Shown one piece after another: positions 34,332 to 44,700 of a stretch of 64,000 bases of DNA (position 1 is its first letter; every line of letters begins with the position of its first letter). This DNA is from Photobacterium angustum (GTDB lineage: Bacteria > Pseudomonadota > Gammaproteobacteria > Enterobacterales > Vibrionaceae), in contig NZ_PYOM01000003.1 of NCBI RefSeq assembly GCF_003026365.1, forward strand, positions 62,001-126,000. Direction: 5' to 3'. The notes below the pieces were generated by a model. That model ran no database searches and was not told the DNA's origin. It saw only the letters and a program-made list of their open reading frames with translations. A program made the translations under genes and the position numbers.

Positions 34332-35615
34332 TTATCGTCGATTTCTATGCTTACCTCTATTCTGATGGATTTTACTTTTCGATTTCGCTCGTCGCTTTTC
34401 AGCTGCCGCACCACGGTGAACAGATTGTGTTTCTATTAATGCAGGATCAGGCTCATAACCTTCTAACCATTGTTGTGGTAGACGGCTATCTAATAACTCT
34501 TCAATCGCTTTTAATGCCCATTCTTCATCAAGACTCATCAAAGTAATCGCATGCCCTGTCATCCCTGCTCGACCTGTACGACCAATACGGTGAACATAAT
34601 CTTCAGCTTTGAAAGGCATATCAAAGTTAACCACATATTCAAGTTGCTCAATGTCCAAACCTCTTGCTGCAACATCAGTCGCAACTAGTACGCGAGTCTT
34701 ACCTGATTTGAAATCATCTAATGCACGTTGGCGGGCACCTTGGCTTTTATCACCATTAATCGATGATGCTTTAATTCCATCAAGACCCAGATCCTTTGCT
34801 AATTGATCAGAGCCCTGTTTAGTTTTAGTGAAAACAAGTACCTGTCGCCAATTGCGAGAACCAATTAAATACGCAAGTAATTCAGCTTTACGATGTTTAT
34901 CGACAGGGTAAACCATTTGTTCAACGGTTTCAGCTGCAGTATTTGCTGGCGTCACTTCTACCATTTTAGGATTGGTGAGAATATCAAATGCTAGTTTTTT
35001 AACTTGCTTTGAAAAAGTAGCAGAGAAAAATAATGTCTGACGCTCTGCCGGCATTCGCTTCATAATACGTTGAATATCAACAATGAAGCCCATGTCTAAC
35101 ATACGATCTGCTTCATCTAATACAAACGTTTCAACTTCAGATAAAGAGACTGAACCATTAAAGACGTGATCAAGTAAACGTCCAGGTGTCGCGACTAAAA
35201 TTTCAGCGCCTGCATTTAAGGCTTTAACTTGTACATTCATACTCGTTCCGCCATAAGCAACCGCCACTTTTATCTCGGTATATTTGGCATACGTTGTAAT
35301 ACTATCAAATACTTGCTGAGCTAATTCTCGTGTTGGAGTCAAAATTAAAGCACGAATTTTATTGCGTGATTTCTGATTATTTTCGATCTCTGTCGACACC
35401 TGCTCAGCTTGCGATGGTAAAGTCATTAAGCGTTGTAATAGTGGAAGTGCAAATGCTGCTGTTTTACCTGTACCAGTTTGTGCACCTGCCATTACATCGT
35501 CACCTTTCAATGCCAATGGAATTGCCTGTTGCTGCACATCTGTAGGTGTTGAATAACCTAATTCAGTCAATGCTTTTAACAAATTGGGATGAAGGTTTAG
35601 GGATTGAAACGACAT
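34332..35615 (-). CDS. DEAD-box ATP-dependent RNA helicase, RhlE-like
   Basis: 427 residues with the full motif set: Q motif (FQSLNL ... GYSTPTDVQ), Walker A AQTGTGKT (45-52), PTRELAQQ, TPGRLLDH, VLDEADRMLDMGF, SAT, and in the second RecA domain VATDVAARGLDIE and HRIGRTGRAG. The C-terminal tail (last ~35 residues) is very basic (KRRAKSKSKIHQNRG), as in RhlE-type helicases acting on rRNA or mRNA. A 25-residue acidic/polar insertion (QAEQVSTEIENNQKSRNK) separates motif I from Ia. Single-gene unit. RhlE is the best fit; SrmB or another relative cannot be fully excluded. Confidence 0.88.
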   Translation of the reverse strand: MSFQSLNLHPNLLKALTELGYSTPTDVQQQAIPLALKGDDVMAGAQTGTGKTAAFALPLLQRLMTLPSQAEQVSTEIENNQKSRNKIRALILTPTRELAQQVFDSITTYAKYTEIKVAVAYGGTSMNVQVKALNAGAEILVATPGRLLDHVFNGSVSLSEVETFVLDEADRMLDMGFIVDIQRIMKRMPAERQTLFFSATFSKQVKKLAFDILTNPKMVEVTPANTAAETVEQMVYPVDKHRKAELLAYLIGSRNWRQVLVFTKTKQGSDQLAKDLGLDGIKASSINGDKSQGARQRALDDFKSGKTRVLVATDVAARGLDIEQLEYVVNFDMPFKAEDYVHRIGRTGRAGMTGHAITLMSLDEEWALKAIEELLDSRLPQQWLEGYEPDPALIETQSVHRGAAAEKRRAKSKSKIHQNRGKHRNRR

Positions 35616-35757
35616 AATGATTTCCTAACAGTAAAAACACTTATAACTTTCGATACAAGTAAGAGCCGTGAGTCTACCATAAAAGGAAATAAGCGATCTT
35701 TTATCAATTGAAACAATCTATAAAAGTCATCAACAATGCAGATTTAAAGAAAGGATG

Positions 35758-36087
35758 TTATTGGATATAAAGCCGTTTTTTTAGTCTATAAATTCGAAGT
35801 TCTCTGATAATAGTAAAAACAAAATTTATAATCACAATGATAAACAGGAAAGATGCTTGTAGTGGAGAATAGTCGAAGCTCATCATGAGATAACCTAATG
35901 CACTGAATGAAATTAAATATAATATCCACCTCAGTGGCGAGCCAAATCGTAAATCGTCGCGTTTCTTATCGTAATACACTGAAAAACGGCCTAAGAGAAA
36001 GCCAAACTTAATGTCTAAACCATAAGATTTTATCTCATAAGGCTGCGAGATTTTATTTAATACCTGTTCAAGCTCTGCAATGTCCAT
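35758..36087 (-). CDS. Small predicted membrane protein, 109 residues
   Basis: I do not recognise a family. The N-terminal ~55 residues are soluble and polar, including GFLLGRFSVYYDKKRDD; two hydrophobic segments follow at about 57-74 and 80-100, and the C terminus is very basic (RELRIYRLKKRLYIQ), which would stay in the cytoplasm. The longest frame begins at 36123; ATG 36087 has AAGGA about seven bases upstream and is preferred. It lies between nagK (upstream, same strand) and the helicase gene as a probable single-gene unit, after a nagK terminator. Confidence 0.7.
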   Translation of the reverse strand: MDIAELEQVLNKISQPYEIKSYGLDIKFGFLLGRFSVYYDKKRDDLRFGSPLRWILYLISFSALGYLMMSFDYSPLQASFLFIIVIINFVFTIIRELRIYRLKKRLYIQ

Positions 36088-36172
36088 ATTCTTTTCCTTA
36101 TAGCTGTATATCAATACTAGCAATTTAAAAATAAGAAATTTAAACAGAGGTAAAATTATGAGGCTGGTTTAA

Positions 36173-36202
36173 CAAAAAAGAGCTCTATAAGAGCCCTTTT
36201 GA
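36173..36202 (-). terminator. Terminator of nagK
   Basis: AAAGAGCTCTATAAGAGCCCTTTT forms a compact imperfect hairpin; on the minus strand it runs into six T, about 20 bp after the nagK stop. Confidence 0.75.
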
Positions 36203-36218
36203 TTGAATCTAAACAACA

Positions 36219-37127
36219 TTATTTAATATTTAAGAATGCCGCACCACGAACGCCACCCGCATCACCATATTTTGCCTTCACTACTTTTGGCGCAACAGCC
36301 ACAGACAGTAAATATTTAGGTAAACGCTTTGGTAACTCATCGTAAATCACGTCAAAATTAGATAAACCACCACCAAGTACAACCACGTGCGGATCTAAGC
36401 CGGTAAAGATATTAGCTAAACAGATAGCAAGCAACTCTAAGAAACGTTCTACATGCTCAACTGCTTTTTCTTCACCTTCACGATAATGACCAATAATTTC
36501 AATTGCTTTTAACTTTTCACCGTAATAGTGCTGGTATAACAATTCAAAACCACGACCCGAAAGATAATTATCAATACAGCCTTTTTGACCACATCCACAA
36601 CCTAATAACGGTGCATTTTCACCTAAAAACAACCATGCATCTAACGGTAATCGAGCATGGCCTAGTTCACCACCTACATGGTTTAGGCCAGAAAACACCT
36701 TGCCATCAAATACCATACCTCCGCCAACGCCAGTACCAAGGATCAAACCTAGAACTGATGGCGAATCTTTATGTTCATCATCCCACGCTTCAGATAATGC
36801 AAAACAGTTCGCATCGTTATCAAGTGCTACTTTACGACCTAGTTTCGCTTCTAAGTCTGCACGTAACGTACGTCCTTTTGCAGCAGGAATATTAGACGTT
36901 AACACGACGCCATTTCGTGCATCTTCAATACCAGGAATACCAATACCTACCAAGCCTTCACAACCAAATTTTTCATCGGCTTGTTGAACCAAAGTAACAA
37001 CTATATCGATTAGCTTATTGTAATCATCACCTGGTGTTGCCACACGCTCTGTTGCTACACGCTCAAGCTTTTCATTAAATGCCCCAAATTCAATTTTGGT
37101 ACCGCCGATATCAAAGCCGTAGTACAT
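36219..37127 (-). CDS. nagK: N-acetyl-D-glucosamine kinase
   Basis: A ROK-family kinase of 302 residues (E. coli NagK 303), phosphorylating GlcNAc at O6 for entry into GlcNAc-6-P metabolism or wall recycling. Marks: N-terminal phosphate motif [29 protein letters not shown] (catalytic Asp in DND) near residue 105, GTGVGGG near 132, GELGHARLP with the sugar-binding Glu-His near 155, and the zinc-binding CGCGQKGC near 180. It is a single gene here, away from nagA or nagB. Fits the chitin/GlcNAc use suggested by the GH20 enzyme of this window. Confidence 0.95.
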   Translation of the reverse strand: MYYGFDIGGTKIEFGAFNEKLERVATERVATPGDDYNKLIDIVVTLVQQADEKFGCEGLVGIGIPGIEDARNGVVLTSNIPAAKGRTLRADLEAKLGRKVALDNDANCFALSEAWDDEHKDSPSVLGLILGTGVGGGMVFDGKVFSGLNHVGGELGHARLPLDAWLFLGENAPLLGCGCGQKGCIDNYLSGRGFELLYQHYYGEKLKAIEIIGHYREGEEKAVEHVERFLELLAICLANIFTGLDPHVVVLGGGLSNFDVIYDELPKRLPKYLLSVAVAPKVVKAKYGDAGGVRGAAFLNIK

Positions 37128-37359
37128 CCTATAACCTCACAAATAATGCTTAACAACACCCGACCAGTGTACAAAACTTTCACTACTTTGAAAATTATCC
37201 ACACTAAGCACCACTCTATCTGTGACTAATAGCAAATTTAGCCTCATGATGAAGTGTAAAGATCTCGTTTAAAGAAAAAATTTAGCTAAATTACATAATC
37301 ATCATTGGTTAAATGACAACGCCTCTCATTAACCACAAGTGACAATGTAACGTTTATAT

Positions 37360-38085
37360 TTAATTTCCGTACTCAAGCATAAAACTTTGAAGTGTTTTTA
37401 AGGCAGAGTCATCAGGTAATAGTCGATTCATTTTACCTGTGATGTAATTTTCACGAAATACATCAAACCATAGGTCTAACATTTCAGCATTTTCATGCTC
37501 ACCAAATAAATCAACAATTTTAGCAGCAACTTCTGCTGTACCTAACTGGTTATCTTTAGATGCCTCTCGCATTTTATAACGAGATGGTTTATCCGGATTT
37601 ATCGATAAAACTGGGAAGTTATTTAAGTATGGACTTTTACGAAACATTTTTTTTGCTTCAGCCCAACTACCATCCAGCATGATAAATAAAGGACGTTTAC
37701 CGTCTGGCAGATCAACGTTTTCGGCAACACGCTCAGGCTCTGCATATTCAGCAGGAAAAACCACATAAGGTTGCCATTGTGGATCATTAAGCAGTGCTAA
37801 CATCTCTGTATTCGGTTCAGTACGAGACCAAATATAAGCGAAGGTATCTTCAAATACATCGGCAATCAAACGGCCTGTATTGCTTGGTTTTAATATCTCG
37901 TCATCAAACATTACAAGTAGAAACGCAGCATTCGATGTTGCTAATGGTCGATACTCACAAATACAGAGATGAGTACGCAGCATACATTGACGGCAACGCT
38001 CAACTTTACAACCGCGAGCTAAAAATGGACGAGTCGAACGCGCTAAACGTTCGTCATATAATGTATGTACAGTATGTATGCGCAT
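37360..38085 (-). CDS. tapT: tRNA-uridine aminocarboxypropyltransferase, DTW-domain (TapT/YfiP-like)
   Basis: 241 residues. DTW enzymes transfer the aminocarboxypropyl group of SAM to uridine (acp3U) in tRNA; E. coli YfiP/TapT modifies U47. The N terminus holds a Cys cluster (GCKVERCRQCMLRTHLCIC, residues ~25-44) likely to bind metal. The catalytic-domain marks are LDGSWAEAKKMF near residue 135 (DSW in place of DTW, a common variant), INPDKPSRYKMREASKDNQLGTAEV near 160-185. It stands alone, with an AT-rich gap before nagK. Assignment to TapT over TuaA is by overall resemblance. Confidence 0.85.
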   Translation of the reverse strand: MRIHTVHTLYDERLARSTRPFLARGCKVERCRQCMLRTHLCICEYRPLATSNAAFLLVMFDDEILKPSNTGRLIADVFEDTFAYIWSRTEPNTEMLALLNDPQWQPYVVFPAEYAEPERVAENVDLPDGKRPLFIMLDGSWAEAKKMFRKSPYLNNFPVLSINPDKPSRYKMREASKDNQLGTAEVAAKIVDLFGEHENAEMLDLWFDVFRENYITGKMNRLLPDDSALKTLQSFMLEYGN

Positions 38086-38178
38086 GAAGGATAACCTGAG
38101 ACAAAATGAACTGCCGCATTCTACCGAATACCATACGCAACATACAAAAATTAACTCTATCCAGTTCGTCTCTGATTA

Positions 38179-40260
38179 TTAATTAGTCGATACTGGTGTT
38201 TCGAATGATAAGACGGCATCATTTTCATCCTCTAAATGATAACGGCTCAGCATACCTTGTTGCTGTTGTGCAATGACAGCGACACGTTCAGCTTCGTCAA
38301 CAAGCGTATCAAGCTGGTGATTATTTTGTTGGGCGCGACTTGCAACCTGCTCCAAATTTTGGGCAACATGTTGTGACGCTCGTTCTTGTTGTTGTGTCGC
38401 GACGGCTATCGTCACCATTTTTTGATTGATATCTGAAATGGTATTTTTGATCAAATTTATAGCTTGTTGCACATCACTGCTACGCTCAATTGACGACATC
38501 ATTTCTTTACGACTCACTAACATCGCTTCATTGACATCATCTGCAGCTTTATGAAGCGAGGCTATCGTATTGCGAATAGACTCTGTTTGTTGATTCGTTT
38601 CACTTGCCAATTGACGAACTTCATCTGCAACAACGGCAAAGCCACGACCTTGTTCTCCCGCTCTTGCTGCTTCAATGGCTGCATTCAAAGCGAGTAAATT
38701 AGTGTTATTCGCAATAGAACTAATAAGCTCTACCACTTCTGTAATTTCTTTTACGTAGTTATCTAACTCTTGCATTCGCTTTTCATTGATTGCGAATTGC
38801 TCTTCTAGCGCTAATAAGCCTTGAGTACTGCACTCTATGATCCCAACACCATTTAATGCCAACTGTTGAGCTTTTTGCGCTTGTTTTTCTGACTCAGAGC
38901 TACTTTGCGAGATCTCTCGAATAGATCCCTCAAGTTGTGTCATCGATGTTGTTACAACAGCCAATTCTTCACTTTGATTTTGTAGCGCAACACGTGAAGT
39001 TGTGGAAGCACGCATACTTAATTCAGCTGCACTGGTTAACTCATTACTGTTAGTAATTAGTTGTTGCAGTGATTCTCTATCATGATCGCAGAGATCATTG
39101 AGCACTTCTGCTAACTGAGCAAATTCGCTTGCAGCATTAGTATTTGCTTTAACTGTTAAGTTTCCTTCACTAATTTTATTTACAACGTCACTAATATGTT
39201 CAATCGACTTTCTGACTACGCGGCTTATCCATGAACCTGCAAGCACTGAAATAATTAAACCAATGATGCTAAAAATTAGGAACATTTGTCGCGCATCATT
39301 ACTTGCATGTGTAAACCCATTTTCACCATTTTTAATTAAGCCATGTGATTGTTGGGTGATAACTTGGAGTAAATCCATAATCAAACTTGTTTGGTGTTTA
39401 ACTTCGGTATATTTAATGCTTTGTTCTTCATCGAGTTTCAATACATTTAAGTAACGTTCAATATATCCCTGCTCGGCAAATAACTTTTTAACCATTTCAA
39501 AAGGCACAGTGAGGCTAGAAAAATCATTTATCGCAGCATTTTCACGCACCAGTTCACCCCAAGCATATTTCATCCCTGATAAATTCGTACGTTTAAGATC
39601 TTTTGCTATCAATCTTGCTTTAACTAAATCAGGCTCTGTCACTAACAACATCAAGTTACCGCTTAACTCAACAGCATGATTTAAAAAGTTAGTGACATTA
39701 CTCATTGCGTACTCGTTATCAGAATACAACGTAATACCGACGCGACTCATTTCTGAACGTACGGATGAAATCGCATAGTTCATCGTTGAACGCTCAGTTG
39801 ATAGCTTTTCTTTATTTAAAATAATTTCTTTTTGAATGGAATAAATATCAAACGCTAATTGATTAATAGATTCAACTTCAGACAAGTATTTTTCTGCATA
39901 TTGCTTTAACCAATTTATCTTATAATTTGTTGCTAGTAGCTCTAACTCTTTACCTGCATCTTCACCTTGACTATGCATATTCTTATATATGGCAAATGTT
40001 TGATTCAGTGACTGTTCATTATGACTCATCAACATATCACTTAAGCTCTGCTCAACTTCTAATGCACTTGTCACTATGGTGGCGTTTTTTAATGACACAG
40101 GAACCGCTTGGTTGCTTAATACATCAAACTCTCGGGTCATATTATTTAACCCATTATTACCTGAAAAAGAAAGCGCTACACTGATTGTTACCAGTATTGC
40201 TAAAACAAACTGAATTCTTAAAACAACAGATAATTTTTTTGCGCGATGTACTTGCTTCAT
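38179..40260 (-). CDS. Methyl-accepting chemotaxis protein
   Basis: 693 residues. TM1 at ~14-34, a long helical periplasmic domain (~35-325) of the four-helix or HBM-like type, TM2 at ~327-346, HAMP (~347-400) and the cytoplasmic signalling coil. The hairpin tip is [24 protein letters not shown], the universal CheA/CheW contact, with [18 protein letters not shown] following. Methylation-type Gln/Glu pairs flank it. No C-terminal CheR-tethering pentapeptide is present (it ends PVSTN). Ligand is unknown. It stands alone; its neighbours on the same strand are signalling genes, but 322 bp of non-coding DNA separates it from them. Confidence 0.93.
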   Translation of the reverse strand: MKQVHRAKKLSVVLRIQFVLAILVTISVALSFSGNNGLNNMTREFDVLSNQAVPVSLKNATIVTSALEVEQSLSDMLMSHNEQSLNQTFAIYKNMHSQGEDAGKELELLATNYKINWLKQYAEKYLSEVESINQLAFDIYSIQKEIILNKEKLSTERSTMNYAISSVRSEMSRVGITLYSDNEYAMSNVTNFLNHAVELSGNLMLLVTEPDLVKARLIAKDLKRTNLSGMKYAWGELVRENAAINDFSSLTVPFEMVKKLFAEQGYIERYLNVLKLDEEQSIKYTEVKHQTSLIMDLLQVITQQSHGLIKNGENGFTHASNDARQMFLIFSIIGLIISVLAGSWISRVVRKSIEHISDVVNKISEGNLTVKANTNAASEFAQLAEVLNDLCDHDRESLQQLITNSNELTSAAELSMRASTTSRVALQNQSEELAVVTTSMTQLEGSIREISQSSSESEKQAQKAQQLALNGVGIIECSTQGLLALEEQFAINEKRMQELDNYVKEITEVVELISSIANNTNLLALNAAIEAARAGEQGRGFAVVADEVRQLASETNQQTESIRNTIASLHKAADDVNEAMLVSRKEMMSSIERSSDVQQAINLIKNTISDINQKMVTIAVATQQQERASQHVAQNLEQVASRAQQNNHQLDTLVDEAERVAVIAQQQQGMLSRYHLEDENDAVLSFETPVSTN

Positions 40261-40582
40261 TAACCTATCCTCAGAACATTGTTAAGAGAGAAAAGTAAAA
40301 AGCAAAATGCTAACTACCAATTATTAATATTATGAATACTCTCTATGGAGCATTAAGGTAATAATTAATTGTTAAAGAAATATTTCAATTACTTATTTTA
40401 TTTACATTATTATTTTTAAGGATATTCAACATGAATTAAGTCACACTTAAAGCACATTCCATATAGGGATTTTTTGAGGCTTTTATCTAATTAAATAAAG
40501 AATAAAGTTTAAAATAAATGAGATATTAAATATCTCATTCCTTTTCTGCATTTATTAAATAGATTAACTACATTAAACTTTT
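40261..40582. other. AT-rich intergenic region upstream of the MCP gene
   Basis: 322 bp with no gene. AATGAGATATT (40517-40527) and AATATCTCATT (40529-40539) form a near-perfect palindrome about 44 bp after the DUF3802 gene, followed on the minus strand by TTTATTTT, so it may be a weak terminator. The MCP promoter should lie in 40261-40400. Confidence 0.45.
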
Positions 40583-40948
40583 TTAATATATTTTTGAAAT
40601 TGCTGAGTCAAATAAGTTTTTTACTAAACTAATAAAGTCTTCTAAGAAACTAATTTGCACATCAGAAGCTTCACATAACCAAATTCCTTCAAGAACTTGA
40701 TTAAGATCTGCTAGGACAGCATCAGCTTCTTGCATTAACTGAAAGCGGACGTCTTGTTCAATATCAGGGTTTTGCGAAAAAACTGTCATCAATTGCGTTG
40801 CGATCAAATCAGTGACAACGTCTTCTATAGTAATGCTGTTTGCAGATACAGATAAACCTTCAAACAAGGTTAAACTTGATGCTAAATACTCAACTAAAGC
40901 TTCATATCCTTCTGTATTTACGACCAAGTTTTCCACAATACTATCCAT
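40583..40948 (-). CDS. DUF3802-like protein, 121 residues
   Basis: An acidic, all-helical cytoplasmic protein with no signal peptide or membrane segment. It resembles the DUF3802 family of vibrios: an N-terminal helix (TEGYEALVEYL), SITIEDVVTDLIATQLMTVF near residue 40 and the conserved FQLMQEADAVLADLNQVLEGIW near residue 70. Function is unknown. It follows the diguanylate cyclase gene by 44 bp on the same strand, so it probably belongs to the response regulator - cyclase operon. Family call is from memory of the pattern and should be taken as likely, not certain. Confidence 0.65.
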   Translation of the reverse strand: MDSIVENLVVNTEGYEALVEYLASSLTLFEGLSVSANSITIEDVVTDLIATQLMTVFSQNPDIEQDVRFQLMQEADAVLADLNQVLEGIWLCEASDVQISFLEDFISLVKNLFDSAISKIY

Positions 40949-40992
40949 ATATAATCAGCAAATTTTTATATACTGTACTATTTATTTTTGCA

Positions 40993-42012
40993 TTAACCAA
41001 TATTTCTATTGAATTCATTGATATTTTTTACATTTGTCGCTAGTGAGGTAAATTTACCATTCGCTTGCATTATTGTCGTTTGATTTCGCCCTTTATTCTT
41101 CGATTCATACAGAGCAGAATCTGTTTGTTCTAACCATGATTCATAGTTGGTAATACCTGGATGTAACTGACACACACCTAAACTTATAGTGACATTAATT
41201 GTCTTACCATCAACAACAACATTCGCCTTTTCAACTTTTTTACGCAATCTTTCAGTAAAATAGCTTGTCATATCTGCTGTAGTTCCAGGAAGAATTACAC
41301 CAAACTCTTCTCCCCCATAGCGCCCTGCTATATCACTTTGTCGTTTGGCTTTTCGAACAATATCAGCAATAGTTTTAATGACCGCATCACCAGCGACATG
41401 GCCATAAGTATCATTAACATTTTTAAAATGATCGATATCAAACATAACTAATGTCATCGGTTGATGCATTTGCTGATAATGTTCAAACTCTTCAACTAAA
41501 CAATTTTCCCAGTGCCCGCGATTATAAAGCTGAGTTAATCGATCTGTGATGCTAAGATGCGTTAACTGTTCGTTTGACTCCCTTAGGTGATTTTTATTTT
41601 TTGCTATATCCGTTACATCTGTAATCGTTAAGCAGATATGAGTATATTCACCAGTCAAAGACTTCAAAGGTGTTAATGTCATGTTTTGATACATGAAATC
41701 AGCGCCTCCAGAAATTGGACTGAAATTACTAAACTTAAATACCCAAGGACGATTTTCCCAAGCAGAAAAAGATCTCATCCGTAATTTAAATGTTGAAGAT
41801 ATCTTATTTTTTAGCCAACTCTCAGGTAAATTCTCTACAACATCAAATAAAGGCTTACCCATTATTTGATCGGTTGATATACCGCTATATGCCTGCATAA
41901 ATGTATTCCATGCATATACATTGTAATTTTTATCCAATATCACAATCCCTGCATCCAAGTGATCAAGAACCTGCATGGTTAAATGAAAATCAGCTAATGA
42001 AATATCACTCAA
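40993..42012 (-). CDS. PAS-GGDEF diguanylate cyclase (soluble)
   Basis: 339 residues, no membrane segment. Residues ~10-130 are a PAS domain (LDHLDAGIVILDKNYNVYAWN), with a PAC-like tail up to ~150. A linker helix leads to the GGDEF domain (~160-320): FDIDHFKNVNDTYGH, then RYGGEEF with the inhibitory RQSD five residues before it. It should make c-di-GMP. Its ATG overlaps the stop of the preceding response-regulator gene by 4 bp, so the two are translationally coupled and the response regulator probably controls the cyclase. Confidence 0.92.
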   Translation of the reverse strand: MSDISLADFHLTMQVLDHLDAGIVILDKNYNVYAWNTFMQAYSGISTDQIMGKPLFDVVENLPESWLKNKISSTFKLRMRSFSAWENRPWVFKFSNFSPISGGADFMYQNMTLTPLKSLTGEYTHICLTITDVTDIAKNKNHLRESNEQLTHLSITDRLTQLYNRGHWENCLVEEFEHYQQMHQPMTLVMFDIDHFKNVNDTYGHVAGDAVIKTIADIVRKAKRQSDIAGRYGGEEFGVILPGTTADMTSYFTERLRKKVEKANVVVDGKTINVTISLGVCQLHPGITNYESWLEQTDSALYESKNKGRNQTTIMQANGKFTSLATNVKNINEFNRNIG

Positions 42013-42977
42013 TTTAATGTTTCCATAATCTGGTGAATAACTTTAGTGGAGTGGCTATCCATCATAAATAGTACTTCACATTCAAGATCCAGTGTTTCAG
42101 CTTTATATACGTATTCCACGGTAAAAAAATCACTCTCTTCATACTCTTTATTGCTCAAATTCATATATTCTTCCAAAATGATTGGTTGCCGAACTGAAAA
42201 TGGAATACTTATTTGTTCTGATAAAGCAACGAGAAAAGAAGAAACCATGATATTACTAATATCAATAACAACTTCATTTTTATCTTCATTTGTCTGACTA
42301 AAACCCAATTTTTCGCCGAATAAAAGAATATCTTTCCCGCGTAAATCAACTAAAGCTTCACCATGAATACCACCACCAACAAACCGTTGAGCAATTGCAA
42401 TTGATTGATGATCACTACGAATATCAGCAATTGTCATAGCAAGATCGCTACTTTGCATTGTTGCGACATACGGCAATGGCATTTTAATAAACTCACCAAG
42501 ATGGTCTGAAATAATTGCAGCGCCACGACCGAGTGAGATATTTGCGATCTCCCTAAAGCCTTCAATATAATCTACCGATAATACATTTTCATTCGCGGTT
42601 GTATTTGTTAACTCCGTAATGTGTAAATCCGATAACAATTGTTTGAGCTTTTTCTTTTCAAATGGCTTTGACAAAAAATAATCAGCACCAAGCATCAAAC
42701 AACGCCTTGCTGCTTCTTTTTGAACATCTGCAGAAATAATAACGATTGTAGGCTTATAGGCGAGAGTAGGAAGCCGTTTTAATACTTCAAAACCGTCCAT
42801 AATAGGCATAGTAAGATCTAAGAAAACGACATCAATGTTATTTTTAGCTATTTTATCCAGACCATCACTACCATTTTCAGCATAATATAAATTTATGTCA
42901 TAGCTATCCTTCAATAAACGCGTCATTGATTTATGGACTAGCGGTGAATCATCACAAATTAGTATATTTTTAGCCAT
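42009..42977 (-). CDS. Response regulator with CheC/CheX-like output domain
   Basis: 322 residues. Residues 1-120 are a receiver domain: D9-D10, phosphoacceptor D54 (VFLDLTMP) and K104 (LSKPFEKK). Residues ~135-320 resemble the CheC/CheX phosphatase fold. The first active-site helix has the E-x2-N motif (E143, N146 in REIANISLGRGA). The second has D239-x2-N242 (DISNIMVSSF), so Glu is replaced by Asp. This may be a self-acting or partner phosphatase. It heads the operon with the PAS-GGDEF cyclase (4-bp overlap) and the DUF3802 gene. Chemotaxis adaptation or c-di-GMP control is inferred. Confidence 0.85.
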   Translation of the reverse strand: MAKNILICDDSPLVHKSMTRLLKDSYDINLYYAENGSDGLDKIAKNNIDVVFLDLTMPIMDGFEVLKRLPTLAYKPTIVIISADVQKEAARRCLMLGADYFLSKPFEKKKLKQLLSDLHITELTNTTANENVLSVDYIEGFREIANISLGRGAAIISDHLGEFIKMPLPYVATMQSSDLAMTIADIRSDHQSIAIAQRFVGGGIHGEALVDLRGKDILLFGEKLGFSQTNEDKNEVVIDISNIMVSSFLVALSEQISIPFSVRQPIILEEYMNLSNKEYEESDFFTVEYVYKAETLDLECEVLFMMDSHSTKVIHQIMETLN

Positions 42978-43292
42978 AATAATAGATTAGATATTTTTAA
43001 CATTAATAAAAATATCATAGAGATATTGCTACAAATATCTATCATTTGATTATGAAATTTAGTTGATAAGTGACATCGGTCGAATTTTTGACTTTGGTTC
43101 CAAAAATTACATTACAACAGAGTGATGAGTTTATCGATGATATTCGGATAACCTTGGCTTTATACTCTTTGAATGATGTTGTTGTTATATAAGATGACTA
43201 TAAATAACTATAATTTCACGGTATTCTAGTACTGTCCATTTGGATGAATGATAATAAATTAACACTATATTAATTATGTAAGGTTTGTCAGT
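42978..43292. other. Divergent intergenic region (response-regulator operon / glutaredoxin-like gene)
   Basis: 315 AT-rich bases between divergent genes; must hold both promoters. No known operator or RNA gene was recognised. Confidence 0.45.
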
Positions 43293-43652
43293 ATGAAGGT
43301 TATTCGCTGGATTCTTGGGCGTATTATTCTTGTCCTAAATTTTATTTTTTCTCCTCGCGGGATAAAACGTTCTGCCGAGCAGCAACATGAGGTCAACAAG
43401 GCGGTAGCTCAACTCAAGCTATATCAATTTGATGCTTGCCCTTTTTGTGTAAAGGTACGTCGAGAAGCTAAGCGCCTAAGCTTACCGTTAGAAACACGTG
43501 ATGCAAAGGTATCACCTTGGGAACAAGAGTTAATCGAACAAGGAGGTAAGCGTAAAGTTCCTTGTTTACGCATTGAAAACGAAGACGGAGTTGAGTGGAT
43601 GTATGAGTCTAGCGATATTATTGACTATCTTCAAAAACGTTTTAATAGCTAG
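43293..43652 (+). CDS. Glutaredoxin-like protein with N-terminal hydrophobic segment
   Basis: 119 residues. The first ~20 are hydrophobic (IRWILGRIILVLNFIF), likely a membrane anchor or uncleaved signal. The rest is a glutaredoxin/GST-N thioredoxin fold: LYQFDACPFCVKVRREA with the CPFC active site near residue 48, the cis-Pro in KRKVPCLRI near 90 and the glutathione-contacting YESSDIIDYL near 107. It probably reduces disulfides with glutathione near the membrane. AAGG precedes the ATG. A single-gene unit. Confidence 0.88.
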   Translation: MKVIRWILGRIILVLNFIFSPRGIKRSAEQQHEVNKAVAQLKLYQFDACPFCVKVRREAKRLSLPLETRDAKVSPWEQELIEQGGKRKVPCLRIENEDGVEWMYESSDIIDYLQKRFNS

Positions 43653-43817
43653 GTTACTGAGTTAACACTCCCCCAAAATAACCTTTCAATAACAACGACT
43701 AAAGTTCCCTCTTTTGATGCCGATAAACAATTCGTTATTGCTCTATCGGCATCTTTTCCACTTCTAAAGCAACTATTTAGTGGCTGCCTTCAACATCTTG
43801 ATACAACAGGACGTACA

Positions 43818-44498
43818 ATGAGAAAATTAAAAACCGTCACTACTGATGATATTCTATTAAAACTATGCCAATCACTTTCCGATATCTTATCTAAAGCAAC
43901 AGAAACTGACGTTTCCTATTCTGCTATGGTACAAAAAATTAATAAAACAAGTTTAAAGCCTGATATTGGCTGCTTTGTTCTATTTGATGGCGGTTTTACA
44001 GGTTTAGTCGTTACAAACTTTACCAGCCATGCAGCAATGGAGCTTTATAAAGAATATATGCAACGTATGGGGATTTCTGAAGATGAGCTCGCCGTACATC
44101 ATACCTCTGATGAAGTTGCGAATATTCTTGGTGAATTAATGAATCAAGTCGTTGGAGATTTTACGGGTAAGATCGGACGTGAATTAAAAGTCTCAATTAC
44201 TCAAAACCAACCAAAAATGTTAGCCCTCAACAAACAAATCTTATTATCTGTTGATACCAACTTAGATCGTCCTCAAGCTCGACGTGTTAGCTTTACTACA
44301 GCCAAGAACAACATTTTCTATCTTGAATTTGCTATGGATAAAACTGAATTTATCCAATTGGAAGAGTTTGAACAAGATACTCAAGACACCGACAGCATAT
44401 TTGAGTCAGCCAAGCTTGAACAACAAAAAGAAAATGCTAAAAATCAAAAATTAAATGATATTAACGACCAAGATCTTTTTGATCAGCTAGGTATTTAA
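43818..44498 (+). CDS. DUF3334 family protein, CheX-like
   Basis: 226 residues, cytoplasmic. It matches the DUF3334 family of vibrios and relatives by layout. The middle part has a CheC/CheX-like helix with E-x2-N (SDEVANILGELMNQVVGDF, residues ~95-113) and a beta-hairpin GCFVLFDGGFTGLVVTNF near residue 55, so a phosphatase-like fold is inferred. The C-terminal ~50 residues are polar and low in complexity (QQKENAKNQKLN). It lies 166 bp after the glutaredoxin-like gene and near the response regulator with a similar output domain on the other strand. Function unknown. Confidence 0.7.
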   Translation: MRKLKTVTTDDILLKLCQSLSDILSKATETDVSYSAMVQKINKTSLKPDIGCFVLFDGGFTGLVVTNFTSHAAMELYKEYMQRMGISEDELAVHHTSDEVANILGELMNQVVGDFTGKIGRELKVSITQNQPKMLALNKQILLSVDTNLDRPQARRVSFTTAKNNIFYLEFAMDKTEFIQLEEFEQDTQDTDSIFESAKLEQQKENAKNQKLNDINDQDLFDQLGI

Positions 44499-44700
44499 TC
44501 TAATAGACTTTAATAAACATTCAAAAGGCAATATATTGCTCTCATGTATTGTCTTTTCTCGAAACAAATATCGGTATGAGAGATTAATCACATTTTATAT
44601 CTATTCCTCCAGCTAACCACTCTTTTTCCCTTCAGTTTAATTTACAAAATAGACTTTTAAGTTTACCTTCTTTGCGAAATTATTTGATGAGAATGCTGTA

